Origin: Caulobacter vibrioides OR37
GTDB lineage: Bacteria; Pseudomonadota; Alphaproteobacteria; Caulobacterales; Caulobacteraceae
Assembly (NCBI RefSeq): GCF_000372645.1
Contig: NZ_APMP01000007.1
Span: forward strand, 62,001-126,000
DNA length: 64,000 bases
Reading direction: 5' to 3'
How positions within the stretch are numbered: the stretch's first letter is position 1; each line of letters begins with the position of its first letter. The notes below the pieces were generated by a model. It was not told where the DNA came from. It saw only the letters and a list, made by a program, of their open reading frames with translations, and searched no databases. Shown piece by piece: positions 1 through 9,089 of this stretch. Position numbers and translations under genes: made by a program.

Positions 1-1577
1 AGCTCGGCGGTCCAGCGCCCGCGCGGCGCCGAGCGCGGCAGGGCGATGTCGGCCAGCACCGCGCCGGCGTTGGCCTGGCTGAACGGATAGCGCTTGAACT
101 CGACGCCCGAGGGACGCTTGACGATGATCTCGCCCTTGCGGTCCGAGACGGCCTTGGCCATCCGGTCGCGGACCATGGCCGTCAGGTGGACGGTCTCGCC
201 GGGGCGATAGATGCCGCGGTCGGCGTAGAGATAGCCGTCGATGTCGGTGGCGACGCTGCGGCCGTCGACGCCGCCCTCGGTGCGACCGCCGACGCCCTGC
301 TTGGAAAGATCGACCGGCGAGCGGTCGAGGTCCAGCACCGCCAGGTCGCCCTGCGGGCCATAGGCCATGACCATCTTGGCCCGCGAGGCGCCCTCGCCCT
401 TCAACAGCGGCCTCAGGAAGCGCACCCGGCCGTCGGCGTCGCTCTGGGATTCGGCCAGGGACTCGCCATCGGCGGCGACCAGGGCCACGCGCACGCCCGA
501 CAGGGTCTTGGCGCTCTTCAGCGAGCGGACCACGACGTCCAGGCTTTCGGAGCCGTCATAGGCCAGCATGGCCATGTCGGTGAACACGATCCAGCGGCGC
601 GCCTGGGCCGGGTTGTTGTCGCTGTCGGTCTCGGCGCTGCGGCCGCCCGAGGCGTCGCGCGCCTTGATGACATAGGCGCCGGGCTTCATCTCCTTCAGCA
701 CCGCGCCCAGCGGGAAGACCGTGGTGGTCTTCTGAGCCGTGGCGCCGCCGGCGACCTGGACCTTGCCCTTCCAGACCTGGCGGCCGTCGTCGCCGACGGA
801 GTCCTCGCCATAGTCGCCGGCCCAGTCGCCCTCGCCGGTCGGATCGGGGGCGCTGATCGACTTGCGCACCAGGTTGCGATCCGGCACGCGCCAGACCTCG
901 ATGGCCAGGGTCTGGACGTTGATCGTCTCGATGCCGACGCCGTCCGACTCCTCGCGCGGCAGGATCACGCCGTCGCCGGCGAAGCCGACATAGGGAGGCT
1001 TGTCGCCAAAGGTGAAATCGACATCGGCGTTGGCCGCCAAGGTGTCGCCGCCCTTGGCGGGCAGGCCCTTGAGCAGGGTAATGCGATGGTCGGTGAAGCC
1101 GACGCCGCCCAGGCACAGCTCGTCGCCCTTCACGCGGACCGAGGGCTGGCGGCCGAGATCCGGCGAGACCAGCACGAAGTCGGCATAGGGCTTGGACGGA
1201 TCCAGGTCCTTGCTCATCCGGACGCAGGCCAGGGGATCGGGACCGCTGGTGTCGACGCGGGTCTGCCAGACCGCGAAGCCCTCGGGCTTGGGAATGCCGC
1301 GCCGGGGCGCGTTGGCCGATCGCGGCTTGCCGAACAGCGACCAGGCCTCGCCCTTGACCGACTCCGCGCCGGCCGGCTTGGTCCCGCCGAAGAACAGGCC
1401 GCCCTTGCCGACCGCGAAACCGCCGCCGAAGCCGATCACCAGGGCCGCCGCCACCGCCACGGCCACCGGGCCCTTCAGAGCGGCGGGCCAGCGATCGGCG
1501 ACCTGCTGGCGCAGGCGCGCGAAACGGGAAGCGAAGGTGTCGCGGGCGCCTTCCGGCGGCGTCTCGTCCGTCGACAT
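1..1577 (-). CDS. Bacterial alpha-2-macroglobulin, N-terminal part (truncated by the window edge)
   Basis: About 525 residues are visible before the frame runs off the left edge. The N-terminus has a short cytoplasmic segment and one hydrophobic stretch (about residues 34-56), so the protein is probably anchored in the inner membrane with its body in the periplasm. The family hallmark DRGIYRPGETV of the MG domain lies near residue 450. Bacterial macroglobulins trap proteases and are often encoded next to a penicillin-binding protein 1C gene, which would lie outside the window. The ATG at 1577 is preceded by GGGGAG. The bait region and any CxEQ thioester motif are not visible, so the subtype cannot be decided. 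Confidence 0.85.
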   Translation of the reverse strand, partial: MSTDETPPEGARDTFASRFARLRQQVADRWPAALKGPVAVAVAAALVIGFGGGFAVGKGGLFFGGTKPAGAESVKGEAWSLFGKPRSANAPRRGIPKPEGFAVWQTRVDTSGPDPLACVRMSKDLDPSKPYADFVLVSPDLGRQPSVRVKGDELCLGGVGFTDHRITLLKGLPAKGGDTLAANADVDFTFGDKPPYVGFAGDGVILPREESDGVGIETINVQTLAIEVWRVPDRNLVRKSISAPDPTGEGDWAGDYGEDSVGDDGRQVWKGKVQVAGGATAQKTTTVFPLGAVLKEMKPGAYVIKARDASGGRSAETDSDNNPAQARRWIVFTDMAMLAYDGSESLDVVVRSLKSAKTLSGVRVALVAADGESLAESQSDADGRVRFLRPLLKGEGASRAKMVMAYGPQGDLAVLDLDRSPVDLSKQGVGGRTEGGVDGRSVATDIDGYLYADRGIYRPGETVHLTAMVRDRMAKAVSDRKGEIIVKRPSGVEFKRYPFSQANAGAVLADIALPRSAPRGRWTAE

Positions 1578-1661
1578 CCGTTGTCTCCCCATGTCTTGCG
1601 CGGTTCAGGAGCGACTTGAACCTAAGCGCGAGCGGGGGTCAACGGCGCCGCGATGACACTG

Positions 1662-2498
1662 TCAGGCGTCGAACGCCACCTGGCCGCTGGCCAGGTCGTA
1701 ACAGGCCGAGACAATCTTCAGCCGGCCCTCGCCCAGGCGCTCGGCCAGCACGCCGTCGGCCACCCGAAGGCGCGCGGCGACGTCGCGGACGTTCTGGCGG
1801 ATCGCCGCGTCCTTCAGGTCGGCGGGATGCTTTTCCTCGGCCTCCAGCACGGCCGGAACGATGGGCAGCACCATCTCGAACAGGGCGCCGTGCAGCTCGG
1901 CGTGCTTGGTCGCCACGTCGACGGCGGCGCTGACCGCGCCGCATTTCGTGTGGCCCAGCACCACGATCAGCGGCGCGCCCAGGTGCTCGACGGCGTAGAC
2001 GATCGAACCCAGGCCTTCGCGGCTCACCGTCGAGCCCGCGACGCGGACCACGAACACCTCGCCCAGATTGCAGTCGAAGATCAGCTCGGGCGCGACGCGG
2101 CTGTCGCTGCAGCCGACGATGACGGCGAACGGCGCCTGACCCTGGGCCAGCTCGCCCAGGCGGCCCATCGACGGCAGGACGATGCTGGCGCCGCCCCGCG
2201 CGAAGATGGCGTTGCCCTGCTTCAGCCGGCCCAGCGCCTCGTCGGGACTGATCGCGGCGCGCGGCTCGGCCGACGCGGGCGCAGGCGCGGCGGGCGCGGC
2301 CGGGGGCTTGGGATTGAGATCGGCCAGCGCCTTGTCGAGGGCGGCCCTGTCGGACGCCTGGGTCTTCAGCGCCTTGCGCGTGCGGCGGCCCTTCTTGGTC
2401 AAGAGGCTGGGCTTGGGCGGATCGTCGCCCTCGGCGAAGGCCAGGGCCGGCGCGGCCAGACCCGCCAGCGCTCCCAACAGGAGCCGTCTCGAAACCAT
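1662..2498 (-). CDS. Beta-class carbonic anhydrase, exported
   Basis: This 278-residue protein has the beta-carbonic anhydrase zinc ligands Cys130, Asp132-x-Arg134 (CSDSR) and His183-x-x-Cys186 (HTKC). It interconverts CO2 and bicarbonate. The N-terminus carries twin arginines followed by a leucine/alanine-rich core ending in AFA near residue 22, which looks like a Tat or Sec signal peptide, so the enzyme is probably periplasmic. Residues 30-90 form an extra Lys/Pro/Ala-rich segment before the catalytic domain. It is a single gene, with 84 bases between its stop codon and the start of the macroglobulin gene downstream. Confidence 0.9.
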   Translation of the reverse strand: MVSRRLLLGALAGLAAPALAFAEGDDPPKPSLLTKKGRRTRKALKTQASDRAALDKALADLNPKPPAAPAAPAPASAEPRAAISPDEALGRLKQGNAIFARGGASIVLPSMGRLGELAQGQAPFAVIVGCSDSRVAPELIFDCNLGEVFVVRVAGSTVSREGLGSIVYAVEHLGAPLIVVLGHTKCGAVSAAVDVATKHAELHGALFEMVLPIVPAVLEAEEKHPADLKDAAIRQNVRDVAARLRVADGVLAERLGEGRLKIVSACYDLASGQVAFDA

Positions 2499-2601
2499 CT
2501 CGTCCCCCGACGCGGTCTAAGGTCTCGCGACCCTAGGGCGACGGGCTCAAGGCAAGGTTAACCGAAGCGTCGGCGACCTTTTTGTCGCACCGAACGGGGC
2601 G

Positions 2602-2913
2602 TCACGAGCGGCTGAGATCCATGCCCAGGGTCGGCCCGATCCCATCGGGATGGTCGCCGAAATAGTGACCCTCCGAACGCCGCTTGGCCACGGCCTCGAG
2701 CCGCCGGCGCAGGTCTTCGTTCAGGTCCAACTTCGGCGCGTCCTCGGCCGCGTCGCCGTCGTCGGCCGGGATCGACGCGGCGATCACCTGCCGCAACCGC
2801 GCCCCAAACCGCGCGTCGTCGTGACTGCCCGTCTCGGGCGGCGCGTCGAGGAAGGTCATCACCTCCTCCAGCGCGGTTTCGTCATCAACGGCGGGATGGG
2901 CGGTCTTGGTCAT
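2602..2913 (-). CDS. Small hypothetical protein
   Basis: A 103-residue acidic, soluble protein that I do not recognise. The start is set at the ATG at 2913 because AAGGAG lies 8 bases upstream; a longer frame reaches 2976 but has no comparable site. The central part is rich in Asp/Glu and is followed by a basic helical segment (RRRLEAVAKRR). There is no signal peptide, Cys pair or known motif. It starts head to head with the M61 peptidase gene, so the two probably share a short divergent promoter region at 2914-3040. Confidence 0.6.
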   Translation of the reverse strand: MTKTAHPAVDDETALEEVMTFLDAPPETGSHDDARFGARLRQVIAASIPADDGDAAEDAPKLDLNEDLRRRLEAVAKRRSEGHYFGDHPDGIGPTLGMDLSRS

Positions 2914-3040
2914 GGCGACGCTCCTTGTGGCAGGAGAACGGGGTCGGCCACGGCAAAGTTCCGCGACAGTCGTCAAGGCGGTGGCGCGGAGCGAGGAACC
3001 ACCTCAGGATGTCGAGGCGGCGAAGAAACGGGGAACGGTC

Positions 3041-4711
3041 TTGCGTGGATTGGCGATGGTCCTGGCGATCACGTTGGGCTTGGCGACAACGGCGGCGGCC
3101 CGGACCGCGCCGGTCACCTATACGGTCTCGCCACGCTTCGATCATGGCGCCCTGGTCGCGCTGCGGGTCCGCATCGACCTGATCGCGGACGCCAGCGGTC
3201 GCGCGCGCCTTCAGCTCCCCGATCACTGGATGGGTCATGACCGTTTGTGGCGAAACTTCCGCGACCTGACCGTCGACGGCTTCGCCTCGATCGCCGAGGA
3301 CGGAGACAGCGTCCGCGTCCTCCGCGCGACGCCGGGCGGCCGCCTGACCGTCCGCTACGATATTCCGTCCGCGATCGACCACGAGCCGAAAGACTCCGAC
3401 CCTGATGGCTCGCCCGCCCTGCCTTGGGTCCGACCGGACTGGTTCTACGCCTTGACCGCCACCGCCCTGCCCAGGATCGAGGGGCACGACGACGCGCCGG
3501 CCCAGTTCCGCTGGTCCGGCTGGCCCAAGGGCTTTCCGGTCGATTCGTCCTTCGCCGGCCAAGCCAAGCTGACGGTAGGAGACATGGCTCGGGGCCAGCT
3601 GATCGGCGGTCGCGGCCTGCGGACCACGCGCGCCGGCCCGCTGCGGTTGGTCATCCACGGCCGGCTGGACGCCGTTCCCGACGCCGTGCTGGCCCAGGAA
3701 CTCTGGACGATCCTTCGCGCCGAACGCGCCTTCTTCGGCGACGACGCCGGCGCGCCCTACATGGTCGCCGCCGCGACGATCGCTTCGGCCGGCGACCAGT
3801 CTTTCCACGGCGTCGGCCTGAACAAGGCCTTCAGCCTGACGGCGACGCCCGGCATGACGTTGGAGGATCTGCGTCCCTATCTCGCCCACGAGTTCTTCCA
3901 CGAATGGAACCCGTCCAGGCTGGGAGCGCCCCTCCTGGAGCCGCGACGCTACTGGTTCAGCGAGGGCTTCACCGACTTCTACATGCGTCGGCTCCTGGCG
4001 CGCGAGCGCCTGATCACGCCCTCGCAATTCGTCGCGCTGTGGAACGATATGCTGCGCGCCTACGCCGCCTCGCCGGCCCGGCGCATGACCGGCCAGGAGG
4101 CTGGAAAGGCGTTCTGGACCGACCCCATGGCCGAGAAGCTGCCCTATCAGCGCGGAGCCTTGCTGGCGGCGCTGTGGGACGAGCGGCTGCGCGCCAAGGG
4201 CGCCAGCCTCGACGACGTCCTGCGAGCCCAGGCTAAGACCGCCGCCGCCCGTCCCGATGTCTCGCCGATCGATCTCTTCGCCGAGGAAATGGCCAAGCAT
4301 GGCGTCGACGTCGCGCCCGACATCGAAGCCTATGCGAAACGCGGCGAGCCGATCGTCTTGACCCCCACGGCCTTCGCGCCCTGCGCCGACGTGATCGAGG
4401 TCACGGTTCCGACGTTCGACCTCGGCTTCAAGCCCAAGGCCGACGCCTCAGGGGTTCTGACCGTCACACAGCTCCGCCCGGACACGCCCGCCGCCCGCGC
4501 CGGCCTGCGCGACGGCGACGTCATCGCGCGGAAGCGGGCCGGAACGAACGGCGACTCGACCCAGCCCTACGAACTCGACGTCCGCAGCGCCGACGGCGTG
4601 ACGCGCGCGGTCAGCTTCCTGCCGCAAGGCGCCGGCCAGATAAGCTTCCAAAAGCTGAGCCTGCGCCCGGAAGCGGCGGCCAATCCGGCCCTATGCGACT
4701 TCAAGCGCTAG
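3041..4711 (+). CDS. M61-family metallopeptidase with C-terminal PDZ domain
   Basis: About 556 residues from the TTG at 3041, preceded by GGGGA six bases upstream. An ATG at 3056 is an alternative start, and a longer open frame overlaps the divergent gene. The N-terminus is a signal peptide ending near TTAAA, so the protein is exported. The zinc motif HEFFH (about 283-287), followed by Glu308 in SEGFTDF, is the gluzincin arrangement of M61 (glycyl aminopeptidase) enzymes. A PDZ-like segment (PAARAGLRDGDVI) occupies the last 100 residues. It probably cleaves peptides in the periplasm; the substrate is unknown. Confidence 0.85.
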   Translation: MRGLAMVLAITLGLATTAAARTAPVTYTVSPRFDHGALVALRVRIDLIADASGRARLQLPDHWMGHDRLWRNFRDLTVDGFASIAEDGDSVRVLRATPGGRLTVRYDIPSAIDHEPKDSDPDGSPALPWVRPDWFYALTATALPRIEGHDDAPAQFRWSGWPKGFPVDSSFAGQAKLTVGDMARGQLIGGRGLRTTRAGPLRLVIHGRLDAVPDAVLAQELWTILRAERAFFGDDAGAPYMVAAATIASAGDQSFHGVGLNKAFSLTATPGMTLEDLRPYLAHEFFHEWNPSRLGAPLLEPRRYWFSEGFTDFYMRRLLARERLITPSQFVALWNDMLRAYAASPARRMTGQEAGKAFWTDPMAEKLPYQRGALLAALWDERLRAKGASLDDVLRAQAKTAAARPDVSPIDLFAEEMAKHGVDVAPDIEAYAKRGEPIVLTPTAFAPCADVIEVTVPTFDLGFKPKADASGVLTVTQLRPDTPAARAGLRDGDVIARKRAGTNGDSTQPYELDVRSADGVTRAVSFLPQGAGQISFQKLSLRPEAAANPALCDFKR

Positions 4712-4743
4712 GCGCCTCGATCCGACGATGTTCTGGAAAAGAG

Positions 4744-4819
4744 TGGTGCCGCCTAGGTGACTCGAACACCTGACCTACGCATTACGAATGCGCCGCTCTA
4801 CCGGCTGAGCTAAGGCGGC
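4744..4819 (-). tRNA. tRNA-Thr (anticodon CGT)
   Basis: Read on the minus strand, the acceptor stem GCCGCCT pairs with AGGCGGC and the 3' CCA is encoded (4744-4746). The D arm is present. The anticodon arm GCGCA-TTCGTAA-TGCGT gives anticodon CGT, which reads ACG. The T arm AGGTG-TTCGAGT-CACCT is canonical. The length is 76 with CCA. It lies alone between the M61 peptidase and hemY. Confidence 0.97.
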
Positions 4820-4860
4820 CCACGGACCCCGAAGCGGCTGCCCCGGGGCGAAGGGAGCGC

Positions 4861-6408
4861 CTATTTAGCGGCGCGCGAGCCGCTTGCCAAGCGCCGTCTT
4901 GCGCCAGATTTGCGACGAGGGGCCGGACCCCCGCCCTTGGGACCCTCCGGAGGGTCGGAAATCGGCGGGGCGTCGAAGACGCCGGGGTCGTCCGGAATGG
5001 GCAGCAGGGCCCCGCCGGTCTCGGCCGCGCGGATGAAAGGGGTCGATTCCACATAGGCCGAGGGCAGTTCGGGCAGGTCGTTCATCGTCCGCTCGCGGCG
5101 CTCGTGGCGCGGATGGATCAGCTGGCCGGTCTCGACATAGCTGACCGTCAGGCGGGCCCAGTCCTCGCGGTGATAGGCGAAGGCGCGGCCCTCGGGGTCG
5201 AGATCGGACCAGTCGGGCTCGCGCGCGGCCTCGGCGCCCCGGAAGACCCAGGCGCGGGCCTCGTCGGCCTCGCCGTTGGCGGCGGCGACCCGGGCCATCA
5301 GGCCGGCGAACCGCGCGGTGGGGGCGTCGTGGTCCAGGAGGCGGGCGGCGGCGCGGGCGGCGGCGGGGTCGCCGCCGATCAGGGCGCTCTCGACCCGCAG
5401 GATCCGGCTCTCGCGCGCGTCGGGCTTGAGGGCCGCCAGGGCCGCCAGGCGATGGGCGCGGGCCTTGGGGGTCTCGTTGGTCTTCAGGTCGCGATAGGCC
5501 AGCCACAGGGCCGGGTGCGGCTGGACCTTCCAGGCGGCTTCGATCAGCTGGCTGGCCTTGGCGGTCTTGCCGTCGTCGGCCAGCAGGCGGGCGGCCATGA
5601 CCACGCCGGGGGCGAAGTCGGGCTTCAGCTTGGCCGACTGGGTCGCGAAGTCGAGGGCCTGGGCGCGGGTCTTGGGCTCCAGCGCGTCTTCCAGGCTGGC
5701 GGCCGAGGCGGCCAGCAGGGCGGCGCGGCCGCGCTCGGCCTCGGCCGGGGTGATGATCTTGCGCTCCAGCCCGCTTTGGACCAGCTCCAGCGCGGCGGCC
5801 CAGTCGCCGGCCTCCAGCCGGGCGTCCAGAAGCGCGCGCCAGGCCCAGCGGGCGGTGCGGGCCAGGCCATAGGCGGTTTCGGCGTGGCGGACGGCGGCGG
5901 CCTTGTCGCCCTCGGCCAGGGCGGCTTGCATCAGGCCGCGCAGGCCCGCCAGGCGCATCTCGGGAAAGCCCAGCATGGCGTTGTAGGCGGCCTTGGCGGC
6001 GGGAAGGTCGCCGGCCGCCTCGGCGGCCTGGGCGGCCAGGACGCGAACCAGGGCGGGGGCCTCCTCGGCCAGCTCGGCCGACTTCTGGGCCAGGCGGCGG
6101 GCTTCGGAGCCGTCGCCGGCGGCCACGGCGAGGAAGCCGCGCGACAAGGCCTCGACCGCCGACTTGCGCTTGGCCTCGGCCCGGGCGCGGGCGGCGCGGC
6201 GCGGGGCCTCGACGACCCATATCACCGCGCGCCAGATCAGGGTGAACAGCAGGGCCGAGAACAGGGACAAAAGCGCCGCGGCCGCGGCGGTCATCTCGAC
6301 GCGCCAGCCCATCCATTCCAGCCACGCGCGGCCAGGCTCCCCGGCCAGGGCCAGGGTCCCGACCGCGACGGCGGCGACCAGGAAGAGGGCGAAGGCCAAG
6401 CGGATCAT
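4861..6408 (-). CDS. hemY: HemY-like TPR membrane protein of the heme operon
   Basis: A 515-residue protein with two N-terminal membrane segments (about residues 2-23 and 40-64) and a long alanine-rich helical TPR body, the architecture of proteobacterial HemY. Despite the name, this family is a heme-homeostasis accessory protein, not protoporphyrinogen oxidase. Its ATG at 6408 overlaps the preceding stop as ATGA, so it is translationally coupled to the mitofilin-like gene. It is the last gene of hemC-hemD-mitofilin-hemY. The C-terminal 60 residues are Pro/Lys/Arg-rich. Confidence 0.88.
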   Translation of the reverse strand: MIRLAFALFLVAAVAVGTLALAGEPGRAWLEWMGWRVEMTAAAAALLSLFSALLFTLIWRAVIWVVEAPRRAARARAEAKRKSAVEALSRGFLAVAAGDGSEARRLAQKSAELAEEAPALVRVLAAQAAEAAGDLPAAKAAYNAMLGFPEMRLAGLRGLMQAALAEGDKAAAVRHAETAYGLARTARWAWRALLDARLEAGDWAAALELVQSGLERKIITPAEAERGRAALLAASAASLEDALEPKTRAQALDFATQSAKLKPDFAPGVVMAARLLADDGKTAKASQLIEAAWKVQPHPALWLAYRDLKTNETPKARAHRLAALAALKPDARESRILRVESALIGGDPAAARAAARLLDHDAPTARFAGLMARVAAANGEADEARAWVFRGAEAAREPDWSDLDPEGRAFAYHREDWARLTVSYVETGQLIHPRHERRERTMNDLPELPSAYVESTPFIRAAETGGALLPIPDDPGVFDAPPISDPPEGPKGGGPAPRRKSGARRRLASGSRAAK

Positions 6409-7325
6409 GGCGCCGCCGGGGGCGCCGCGACCAGCGGCGCGTCTTGGGGAACCGGCGCCCGCGAAGCGCGCGACAGGCCCGCCAGGGCGTCGGCGCGCAC
6501 GGCGGACAGGTGGCGGTCGATGTCGATCCGGCGGTTGGCGGCGGCGGCCCACGGCGCCAGCACGTCCTGCGTCGCCTGGGGCAGGCCGCTCAGGGCCTGA
6601 ACCGCGGTCTCGACATCGCCTTCCTCAAGCAGGTTCTGGATGCGGGCCAGAACGGCGTCGGGCGTCGAGCCCTTGGTCGAACCGACATGACGGATCGAGA
6701 CGATGCTGGACAGCGCGTAGCGGATGCGGGCCAGCAGGTCGGCGTCGGCGCCCGGATCGCGCGCGGCGCTGGCGGCGCGGCCGGCCAGGGCCTGGAACTG
6801 GGCTGACAAGCCCGCGCGGGTCGGGGCGCCGGTGCGGGCCAGGGGCTCCAGCGCGCGCAGGTCGGGCGACGGGGGCAGCACGCGCTGCAGCCCGGCCAGT
6901 TCCTCGCCGAACGGACGCGAGGTCGCCGCCGCGTCGGACAGGGTCGAGACGGCCAGGGCGGCGGCGGCGGCGTCGACCACGCCCTTCTGGGCGCCTTCCA
7001 GGGCGGTGATTCGGCCGTCCAGACGTTCCACGTCGGCGGCGGCGGCGGGCGGGGCTACGGCCGTCTGGGTGGTCTCGACCGGGGCCTCGACCAGACGCTC
7101 GGCCGGCGGGCGCGGGCTGGGCGCGGCCGTCACCGCGCTCTCGGCCGTCCGAGCCTTGGCCGGGAACAGGGTCGGGCCGTACCAGGCCACGCCCGCGCCC
7201 AGGATCGCGCACAGCAGACAGGTCAGCAGCCAGAGCCAGACGCCGGGTCCCATCACCCGTCGGCGGGCATAGAGCGCCGGATCGCTCGGCGCGACGATTT
7301 CAGCGGGGTCTGGAACGGCGTTCAT
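6405..7325 (-). CDS. Mitofilin-like (COG4223-type) membrane protein in the heme operon
   Basis: About 306 residues from the ATG at 7325; a GTG at 7343 in the same frame is an alternative. One membrane segment (about residues 26-46) is followed by a Pro-rich linker and an Ala/Leu-rich helical, partly coiled-coil domain. This arrangement and its place between hemD and hemY match the alphaproteobacterial mitofilin/Mic60-related family (COG4223), which has been linked to membrane shape. It lies 43 bases after hemD and overlaps hemY by four bases. Assignment rests on context and architecture, not on a motif. Confidence 0.7.
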   Translation of the reverse strand: MNAVPDPAEIVAPSDPALYARRRVMGPGVWLWLLTCLLCAILGAGVAWYGPTLFPAKARTAESAVTAAPSPRPPAERLVEAPVETTQTAVAPPAAAADVERLDGRITALEGAQKGVVDAAAAALAVSTLSDAAATSRPFGEELAGLQRVLPPSPDLRALEPLARTGAPTRAGLSAQFQALAGRAASAARDPGADADLLARIRYALSSIVSIRHVGSTKGSTPDAVLARIQNLLEEGDVETAVQALSGLPQATQDVLAPWAAAANRRIDIDRHLSAVRADALAGLSRASRAPVPQDAPLVAAPPAAP

Positions 7326-7368
7326 GGCCCATTCGTGCCCCACGCGCGCGCGCCGCGCAACGTCGCGC

Positions 7369-8046
7369 TTAAGCCTTCAGCAGGTCCAGCAGCGCCGAGT
7401 CGTCGGGGCGCGCGGCGACGGCGACGACGGCGAGGTCCCGCACGGGCGCGGCCACGGCCTCGGACAGGCAGAGGACGCGCGGCCGGAGCGTGTTTCGCCG
7501 GGCCAGGATCGCCGCCAGGGCCCGGGCGGCGCGCGGCGAATGCAGCAGGACGGTCGCGGGCGCCGCGAGGCGCGCGAGCGTCTCGTCGGAGGGATCGCGG
7601 ATGATCGTCCGATAGACGGCGAGGCCTCGCGCCGGAACGCCCAGGCCGCTCAGCAGGGCGACGAGATCGCCGGCCGGCGCGGTCGTCCCCGCCCACAGGA
7701 CCGGTCCCGGAGCCGTTTCCGCGATCAACCGCGCCAGGGCCTGGACGTCGCCGTCGGCGCTGGTCACCGAGACGAAGCCCTCGGCCTCGGCGACGCGGGC
7801 GGTGGCGCGGCCCACGGCGAAGACCGGCAGGCCCCGCTCGGCGCTTCCGCGCGTGAACGCCTCGACGCCGTTGGCGCTGGTGAAGGCCAAGGCCCGAACA
7901 TCGGAGAGGTCGACCGCGAAGGCCAGGGTCTCGACCGCCAGCAGCGGATCAACCACCGCCTCGAACCCCAGCGCCGCGACGCGGGCGGCGGTGGTCTCGG
8001 CGCCGGGACGGGCGCGGGTGATCCAGACCGGCGCGCCCGAATCCAT
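7369..8046 (-). CDS. hemD: Uroporphyrinogen-III synthase
   Basis: A 225-residue protein starting VWITRARPGAETTAARVAA, the usual HemD opening. It has the two-lobed Ala/Val-rich pattern and late motifs such as FTSANGVEAF and LHSPRAARAL. It closes hydroxymethylbilane to uroporphyrinogen III in the cytoplasm. It follows hemC with a three-base gap, so the two consecutive enzymes are co-expressed. The family is poorly conserved in sequence, and position and length add to the call. Confidence 0.9.
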   Translation of the reverse strand: MDSGAPVWITRARPGAETTAARVAALGFEAVVDPLLAVETLAFAVDLSDVRALAFTSANGVEAFTRGSAERGLPVFAVGRATARVAEAEGFVSVTSADGDVQALARLIAETAPGPVLWAGTTAPAGDLVALLSGLGVPARGLAVYRTIIRDPSDETLARLAAPATVLLHSPRAARALAAILARRNTLRPRVLCLSEAVAAPVRDLAVVAVAARPDDSALLDLLKA

Positions 8047-8049
8047 CGG

Positions 8050-9018
8050 CTATTCCGGCGCCAGGATGGCGTCGCCGCCCTCGGCGCGGACCTCGGCGCC
8101 AAGCTTCAGGCCCAGGGCGCGGGCCTCGGCGACGTCGTCGGCGCCGGAGAGCACGACCTCGCCTTGGCGGCGGAAGCGCTGGGCGCCGTTGGGCGTCAAG
8201 GCCTCGACGATCATGGCCAGGCGCGCGCCGTCCAGCGTCGCCCGCGCGCCGATCGCCGTGCGGCACGAGCCTTCCAGAGCGAGGAGCGCCCCGCGCTCGG
8301 CGGCGACGGCGATGGTGGTCTCGCGACAACGGACGGCGTTCAGCCACGGCGCGTCGACATCCCCGGCTCGGGTCTCGATGACCAGGGCGCCCTGCCCCGG
8401 CGCCGGCGGACAGGCGTCGGGATCGAGCCAGCTCTGGGGCAGGTGGCCCAGTCCCAGGCGGTTCAGCCCCGACTGCGCCAGCAGGATGGCGTCGGCCTCG
8501 CCCCGCTCCAGCTTGGCCAGGCGCGTGTCGACATTGCCCCGGATCATGACGATCTCGAGGTCTGGCCGCAGGTGCAGGGCCTGGGCCTGGCGACGCAGCG
8601 ACGCGGTGCCCAGGCGCGCGCCCTTCGGCAGGTCCTCGAGCCGTTCGCAGACGGTGCTGATGAACGCATCGCGCGGGTCCTCCCGCTCCGGCGTGGCGGC
8701 CAGAACGAGGCCGGGCGGCAGCTCGGCCGGCATGTCCTTCAGCGAATGGACCGCGCAGTCGATGCGGCCGTCCAGAAGCGCTTCCTCGATCTCCTTGGTG
8801 AAGAGGCCCTTGCCGCCGATCTCCATCAGCCGGCGGTCCTGGATGCGGTCGCCGCTGGTGACGATCGGGATCAGGGGCGCGGCGGCCTCGATCTCTTCCT
8901 TCGAAGCGTCGGCCGGAACGCCGAGCGCATGGGCGATCCGCGCCTGCATCAGGCCCGATTGGGCCAGGGAGAGCTTGGAGCCACGGGCGCCGATGCGGAT
9001 GGGAGGTTGCCGGGACAC
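8050..9018 (-). CDS. hemC: Porphobilinogen deaminase (hydroxymethylbilane synthase)
   Basis: 322 residues with the HemC signatures [14 protein letters not shown] at the N-terminus, HSLKDMP, and the cofactor-binding cysteine in GSCRTAIGA (Cys252), to which the dipyrromethane is attached. It joins four porphobilinogens into hydroxymethylbilane. The start is a GTG at 9018. It is the first gene of the minus-strand heme operon, divergent from tsaD across 71 bases that contain a palindrome at 9040-9053. Confidence 0.96.
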   Translation of the reverse strand: MSRQPPIRIGARGSKLSLAQSGLMQARIAHALGVPADASKEEIEAAAPLIPIVTSGDRIQDRRLMEIGGKGLFTKEIEEALLDGRIDCAVHSLKDMPAELPPGLVLAATPEREDPRDAFISTVCERLEDLPKGARLGTASLRRQAQALHLRPDLEIVMIRGNVDTRLAKLERGEADAILLAQSGLNRLGLGHLPQSWLDPDACPPAPGQGALVIETRAGDVDAPWLNAVRCRETTIAVAAERGALLALEGSCRTAIGARATLDGARLAMIVEALTPNGAQRFRRQGEVVLSGADDVAEARALGLKLGAEVRAEGGDAILAPE

Positions 9019-9039
9019 GGTCGGAACGTTACCTGCGGA

Positions 9040-9053
9040 GACGAAATTTCATC
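9040..9053. promoter_or_regulatory. Near-perfect 14-base palindrome between hemC and tsaD
   Basis: GACGAAATTTCATC reads as its own reverse complement except for one base pair. It sits in the 71-base divergent spacer, 22 bases upstream of the hemC start and 37 upstream of tsaD. A 12-of-14 match lies at 27433-27446 upstream of the histidine kinase gene. It could be an operator; no regulator is assigned. Confidence 0.35.
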
Positions 9054-9089
9054 TTCGCTGCTACAGGAGCGGCGGAAGGCCCGCAACAT

